Assembly: GCF_009827435.1 (NCBI RefSeq)
Contig: NZ_WTYM01000052.1
Span: forward strand, 124,001-188,000
Origin: Croceibacterium salegens
GTDB lineage: Bacteria > Pseudomonadota > Alphaproteobacteria > Sphingomonadales > Sphingomonadaceae
Reading direction: 5' to 3'
Length of the DNA stretch: 64,000 nucleotides
Shown here: positions 61,108 through 64,000 of the stretch, piece by piece
How the letters are laid out: each line of letters starts with the position of its first letter
Numbering within the stretch: position 1 is the first letter of the stretch
The notes under the pieces: model-generated
What the model was told of the DNA's origin: nothing
Seen by the model: only the letters and a program-made list of their open reading frames with translations
Databases searched by the model: none
Made by a program: the position numbers and the translations under genes

Positions 61108-61818
61108 TCAGTTTCTGTTGTTGAAAAGTATGAGCAGCGGAGTAGTCAACAGCGGGGCGGCCTTCAACACTTCTGAAAACAGCCGACGCGATTGTGAATC
61201 ACCTACGATAACAATATCGTTTGCGAAGATTTCGGGATCGTCGTAGGCACCGGCACGGATTGCACCAAGGTTGTACAGTCCGGCCATCCGTTGTCCGCCC
61301 ACGGTGCGAAACACGACGACGTCATCGAGCTTGGCAAATTCGGAAGTGCCGCCCGCTGTCGCCACGGCCTTGATCAAGGTCATCTTTCCAATAACCGGAT
61401 ACGGCCCCGGCTTTGACACTTGGCCGTCGACGGTGACGACTTGACTGATCGTTTCCTTCAGATTCACCGTGACCTGTGGATCGCGCACGTACCTGCGAAG
61501 GCGCTGTCTGATTGCCGTTTCGAGCTCGCCCGGCGAAAGACCAGCTGCCTCCAAGTTACCTGCAAGCGGAAGCGAAACGCGACCGCCGGCATCGACTTGC
61601 ACTTCGTCGCGAGACAACTCCTCAACTCCGAAAACGTCGATAGAAAGCTTGTCAAACGGGCCTATCAAGTAGGGCCTTGTCAAGGTCAGTTGATCGGCTT
61701 GGGTTGGCTCCGGAAGAGGGCGGTCTTGGACTAGCGGGACCTTTCCGACATCCCGAATGGAAGGCTCCGACACACAGGCGGCCAGCAGGAAAGGCAGGAA
61801 AAGGAAGAGCTTTCGCAT
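61108..61818 (-). CDS. Polysaccharide export lipoprotein (Wza/GumB family)
   Basis: 236 residues from the ATG of MRKLFLFLPFLLAAC; the lipobox Cys is at 15. The poly-export domain spans about 45-130 (RPYLIGPFDKLSIDVFGVEEL, VDAGGRVSLPLAG), and the SLBB-like part spans 135-210 (VTVDGQVSKPGPYPV, DIVIVGDSQSRRLF). Shorter than E. coli Wza (379 residues), as is usual for alphaproteobacteria, where GumB-like pores miss a domain. It sits upstream of Wzc on the same strand, 40 bases before it. Confidence 0.92.
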   Translation of the reverse strand: MRKLFLFLPFLLAACVSEPSIRDVGKVPLVQDRPLPEPTQADQLTLTRPYLIGPFDKLSIDVFGVEELSRDEVQVDAGGRVSLPLAGNLEAAGLSPGELETAIRQRLRRYVRDPQVTVNLKETISQVVTVDGQVSKPGPYPVIGKMTLIKAVATAGGTSEFAKLDDVVVFRTVGGQRMAGLYNLGAIRAGAYDDPEIFANDIVIVGDSQSRRLFSEVLKAAPLLTTPLLILFNNRN

Positions 61819-61948
61819 GGAATTCCAGAGAGGTTTCAAATTGCCGGGGAAGCGAGCACGCCAAATTTGTGCGCGCCCTGTACGACGTCGGACTGTGACG
61901 GTGGCATTAGCAAATTGTGTTGGCAGGTAAAGGCATTCGGGCTCACCA

Positions 61949-63388
61949 TTAGCGGAAGGGAACGGTCTGCCGAGCGCCGACGCGGAGCTTAACTTCGATG
62001 CTCGCAGCAAGGAGAGCGGCCGTGCACATCAGTGACGGCGTGCGCAGAGGATAATCGAAGAGCCCGCCGAGCAGAAGTATGCTTAGCGAAAGCCATGAAA
62101 AGGCGCTTTGCGAGGTGAACGAGCCGGATGCTCTATTCTGCCGGACGCTTCCGAATGCCAGCCAGCCGCTCAGGACCATCCAGCCGCTGGCTAGAAACAT
62201 CAACACTCCCGCCACTATCCCGCCTTCGATCAGGAAGCCGATGAAGTCATTATGCGCTTGGTTCAAATAGGCGGGCATCAACAGGGCCGTCGGCTCGCGA
62301 ATCTGGTACACAAGGTAGAAGCTTCCGAAACCCGATCCCGCCGGGAAATAGGTCGAGATCAGGTGCCAAAGTTGCGGCATGATTTGCCAACGCAGTTCTT
62401 CCGCCGGAGAACGCTCGAAGATCCGCGCGAAGGCTTGGGAACCGGAAAAAAGTAAGATGGTGAGGACTACGGTTGCCACTAAGCCAAGGGCTATTGCAGT
62501 CGCGAGCAGACTGCGTTCTCTGAAAAATGTTTTGATCCGCCCGTTTGGCAGTCCGGCGAGCCAGAGCGCTGCACTGGCGACGAGCGAAACTAGGAGAAGA
62601 GCGGAACCCGCACGCGAACCGGTGGCAAAGACCATCGGGACAAATAATGCTGCAGCTCCAAAGGAGACGACACGCGTTAGCGCGGCACGTCTTCCTTGCG
62701 CGGACAGACCGAGCGACAATGCAAGCGGCACAAGGCATGCAAGGAAAATCGCATTGTGGTTTCGGTTGGAAAACAGCCCGACGACCATCCCGTTGTTGGT
62801 GATGCGATAGATATAGAATGGGCTGTTGGCAGTCCCGACTGCCTGTAGAAGCCCAAGAAGACAGCTGGCGACTCCGGCAGCCACAAGTAGTGCCGGTATT
62901 CTGTCCTTCACCTCAGTCGGCAGGATGGCGAAGTTGACCATCGCGGCGAGTGGCAGCGCAAGGACGAAGAAGGTGTTCAGGGTCTTCGAAGGCGATAAGC
63001 TGATTGGGCGCCACGGGGCCAAACCGAGCACATCTCGATCGATCGAGGCAATCAACTCGCGGCCAGGTAGCGCGTGCCAGACCATAGGCGGCAGAGGAAT
63101 TAGCTGCGCGGCAACCAGAACAGCGAGCGCGACGAGCAGCTTGAGAGGCGCCCCCAGTTCGCGCAACTGATCCACTTGGCTGCAAGCCAGGCCATAACCA
63201 AGCAGCATTATCGAAAGCGGTCGCAGAATGATCAGTGACGCGATGTCGCCGCGTGATCCGCCGCCGAATAGGAACGCTCCCGCAACCAGCACGAGCACAG
63301 CAATCTGCCTAGAGAGTGGGCTCCGGAGCCTTTGCTGAAAATTGCCGAGAGTTGGCGCTCGGCCGACCGCATTGAACTTGATTGTCAT
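61949..63388 (-). CDS. O-antigen ligase/polymerase family membrane protein
   Basis: 479 residues from the ATG of MTIKFNAVGRAPTLG. Eleven or so hydrophobic segments are visible. The Wzy_C signature region contains YFPAGSGFGSFYLVYQIREP and AHNDFIGFLIEGGIVAG, typical of WaaL/O-antigen polymerase. The G-x-G-S-F and H-N-D elements are usual in PF04932. It may be the true polymerase of this locus or a ligase; a different polymerase-like protein is encoded at 49.8-51.1 kb. The 130 bases down to Wza show no recognisable structure. Confidence 0.87.
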   Translation of the reverse strand: MTIKFNAVGRAPTLGNFQQRLRSPLSRQIAVLVLVAGAFLFGGGSRGDIASLIILRPLSIMLLGYGLACSQVDQLRELGAPLKLLVALAVLVAAQLIPLPPMVWHALPGRELIASIDRDVLGLAPWRPISLSPSKTLNTFFVLALPLAAMVNFAILPTEVKDRIPALLVAAGVASCLLGLLQAVGTANSPFYIYRITNNGMVVGLFSNRNHNAIFLACLVPLALSLGLSAQGRRAALTRVVSFGAAALFVPMVFATGSRAGSALLLVSLVASAALWLAGLPNGRIKTFFRERSLLATAIALGLVATVVLTILLFSGSQAFARIFERSPAEELRWQIMPQLWHLISTYFPAGSGFGSFYLVYQIREPTALLMPAYLNQAHNDFIGFLIEGGIVAGVLMFLASGWMVLSGWLAFGSVRQNRASGSFTSQSAFSWLSLSILLLGGLFDYPLRTPSLMCTAALLAASIEVKLRVGARQTVPFR

Positions 63389-63414
63389 AGGTGTTGATTT
63401 CTCGGGGCTCAATT

Positions 63415-64000
63415 TCAAGAAGCGATACGCCTCGGCCCGTTGTCGCGGCGATGTGCGAATTCGGGTACAAGGTTTCCTAATAAGGCTGTGGCTCGGACCG
63501 GGTCGCGGCATCCTTTGAGTTGTTGCAGCAGCGCGGCGAGATCGGGCCAAGGCATGAAATCTTCTCGCGCCATCATAATTCTTGCATGCCTCGTTTTTTG
63601 GGGATTTTCGCCGATCAACAATTCTTCAAACAGCTTTTCGCCGGGCCGGAGACCGATTTCGACAATGGCGATGTCCCCGTCGGGGTTTTTGTCGTCGCGA
63701 AGCGAGAGGCCGGACAGCTGAACCATCGTCCGGGCGAGGTCTAAAATTTTGATTGGCCTGCCCATGTCAAGCACGAAAACTTCGCCACCGCAAGCCATGT
63801 CACCGGCCTGGATGACCAAACCCGCTGCCTCGGGGATGGTCATAAAATATCGCATAACACGTGAATCTGTCAGGGTAATCGGACCTCCTGCTTCTATCTG
63901 CCGGCGGAACAGCGGCACGACCGATCCGCTTGAGCCCAGGACGTTGCCGAAGCGAACCATTGAATAGCGCGTCCCGTGGTTGCGCTCGGCGAAGCTCTGC
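63415..64000 (-). CDS. Membrane-bound NDP-sugar 4,6-dehydratase, C-terminal part (PglF/WbpM/CapD-like; runs off right edge)
   Basis: The frame is open from the right edge: [19 protein letters not shown], then [57 protein letters not shown] and [12 protein letters not shown]. This is the C-terminal third of the PglF/WbpM/FlaA1 dehydratases. The catalytic part and transmembrane helices lie beyond 64000. It would start UDP-bacillosamine synthesis, completing the PglE-, PglD- and PglC-like set in this locus. Stop TGA at 63415; the ligase-family gene starts 26 bases downstream. Confidence 0.88.
   Translation of the reverse strand, partial: QSFAERNHGTRYSMVRFGNVLGSSGSVVPLFRRQIEAGGPITLTDSRVMRYFMTIPEAAGLVIQAGDMACGGEVFVLDMGRPIKILDLARTMVQLSGLSLRDDKNPDGDIAIVEIGLRPGEKLFEELLIGENPQKTRHARIMMAREDFMPWPDLAALLQQLKGCRDPVRATALLGNLVPEFAHRRDNGPRRIAS

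Overview
The window reads as a chromosomal piece of a GC-rich alphaproteobacterium of the order Sphingomonadales, most like Erythrobacteraceae or Sphingomonadaceae. The basis is protein-family content and gene order: SUV3-like helicase, S4 protein, fdxA and carD in one run; nadD, rsfS, rlmH, EnvC-like protein, ctpA, dsbB-like and coq7 in another; DUF1013, DUF1192 and DUF815 proteins; and a sphingomonad-type Cys/Arg motif in a secreted protein. I saw no rRNA, tRNA, CRISPR array, transposase, integrase or phage gene. No gap between called genes exceeds 300 bases.

Layout. 1-6.9 kb: DUF815 ATPase (cut by the left edge), arylsulfotransferase-like protein, TsaC/Sua5, a small lipoprotein, three consecutive GIN-domain (DUF2807) envelope proteins, carD and fdxA. 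6.9-15.9 kb: S4 protein, SUV3-like helicase, M23 peptidase, hemB, two GNATs, gamma-carbonic-anhydrase-like protein, DUF167 and chrA. 16-23.3 kb: a DNA ligase and its partner exonuclease separated by an intergenic repeat, an M1 peptidase, clpA and a DUF1192 protein. 23.4-31 kb: quinone oxidoreductase, a secreted unknown, a flavin-dependent oxidoreductase, a metallophosphoesterase/glycosyltransferase pair behind a Pho-box-like site, a DUF1013 regulator, and a bactofilin overlapping an M23 peptidase. 31-39.6 kb: proA, aldo/keto reductase, then the nadD to coq7 run.

39.6-64 kb is one large capsule/exopolysaccharide locus of the Wzx/Wzy type, continuing past the right edge. It holds nucleotide-sugar modules for UDP-ManNAcA (wecB, wecC), UDP-GlcA and UDP-GalA (ugd plus a 4-epimerase), probably UDP-L-QuiNAc or a close relative (dehydratase/5-epimerase, RmlD-like reductase, 2-epimerase), a UDP-HexNAcA (third dehydrogenase), and UDP-diNAc-bacillosamine (PglE-, PglD- and, at the edge, PglF-like). 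It also holds a PglC-like initiating phosphoglycosyltransferase, two GT4 transferases, an acyltransferase, a MurJ-like flippase, two candidate polymerase/ligase proteins, Wza-like export lipoprotein and Wzc-like tyrosine kinase. The inferred product is an acidic polymer rich in N-acetylated deoxy-aminosugars. Strand switches, 3' overlaps and a lower-GC stretch near 43.6-47.9 kb suggest assembly from modules.

The observations most worth a second look are the GIN-domain triplet, the putative phosphate-starvation lipid-remodelling pair, the hexanucleotide repeat that writes the tyrosine tail of the Wzc-like kinase, a REP-like palindrome inside a glycosyltransferase gene, and a pair of inverted two-hairpin repeats. 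I found no clear new defence system; the GIN triplet and the unknown protein at 57.7-58.9 kb are the best candidates for undescribed functions.
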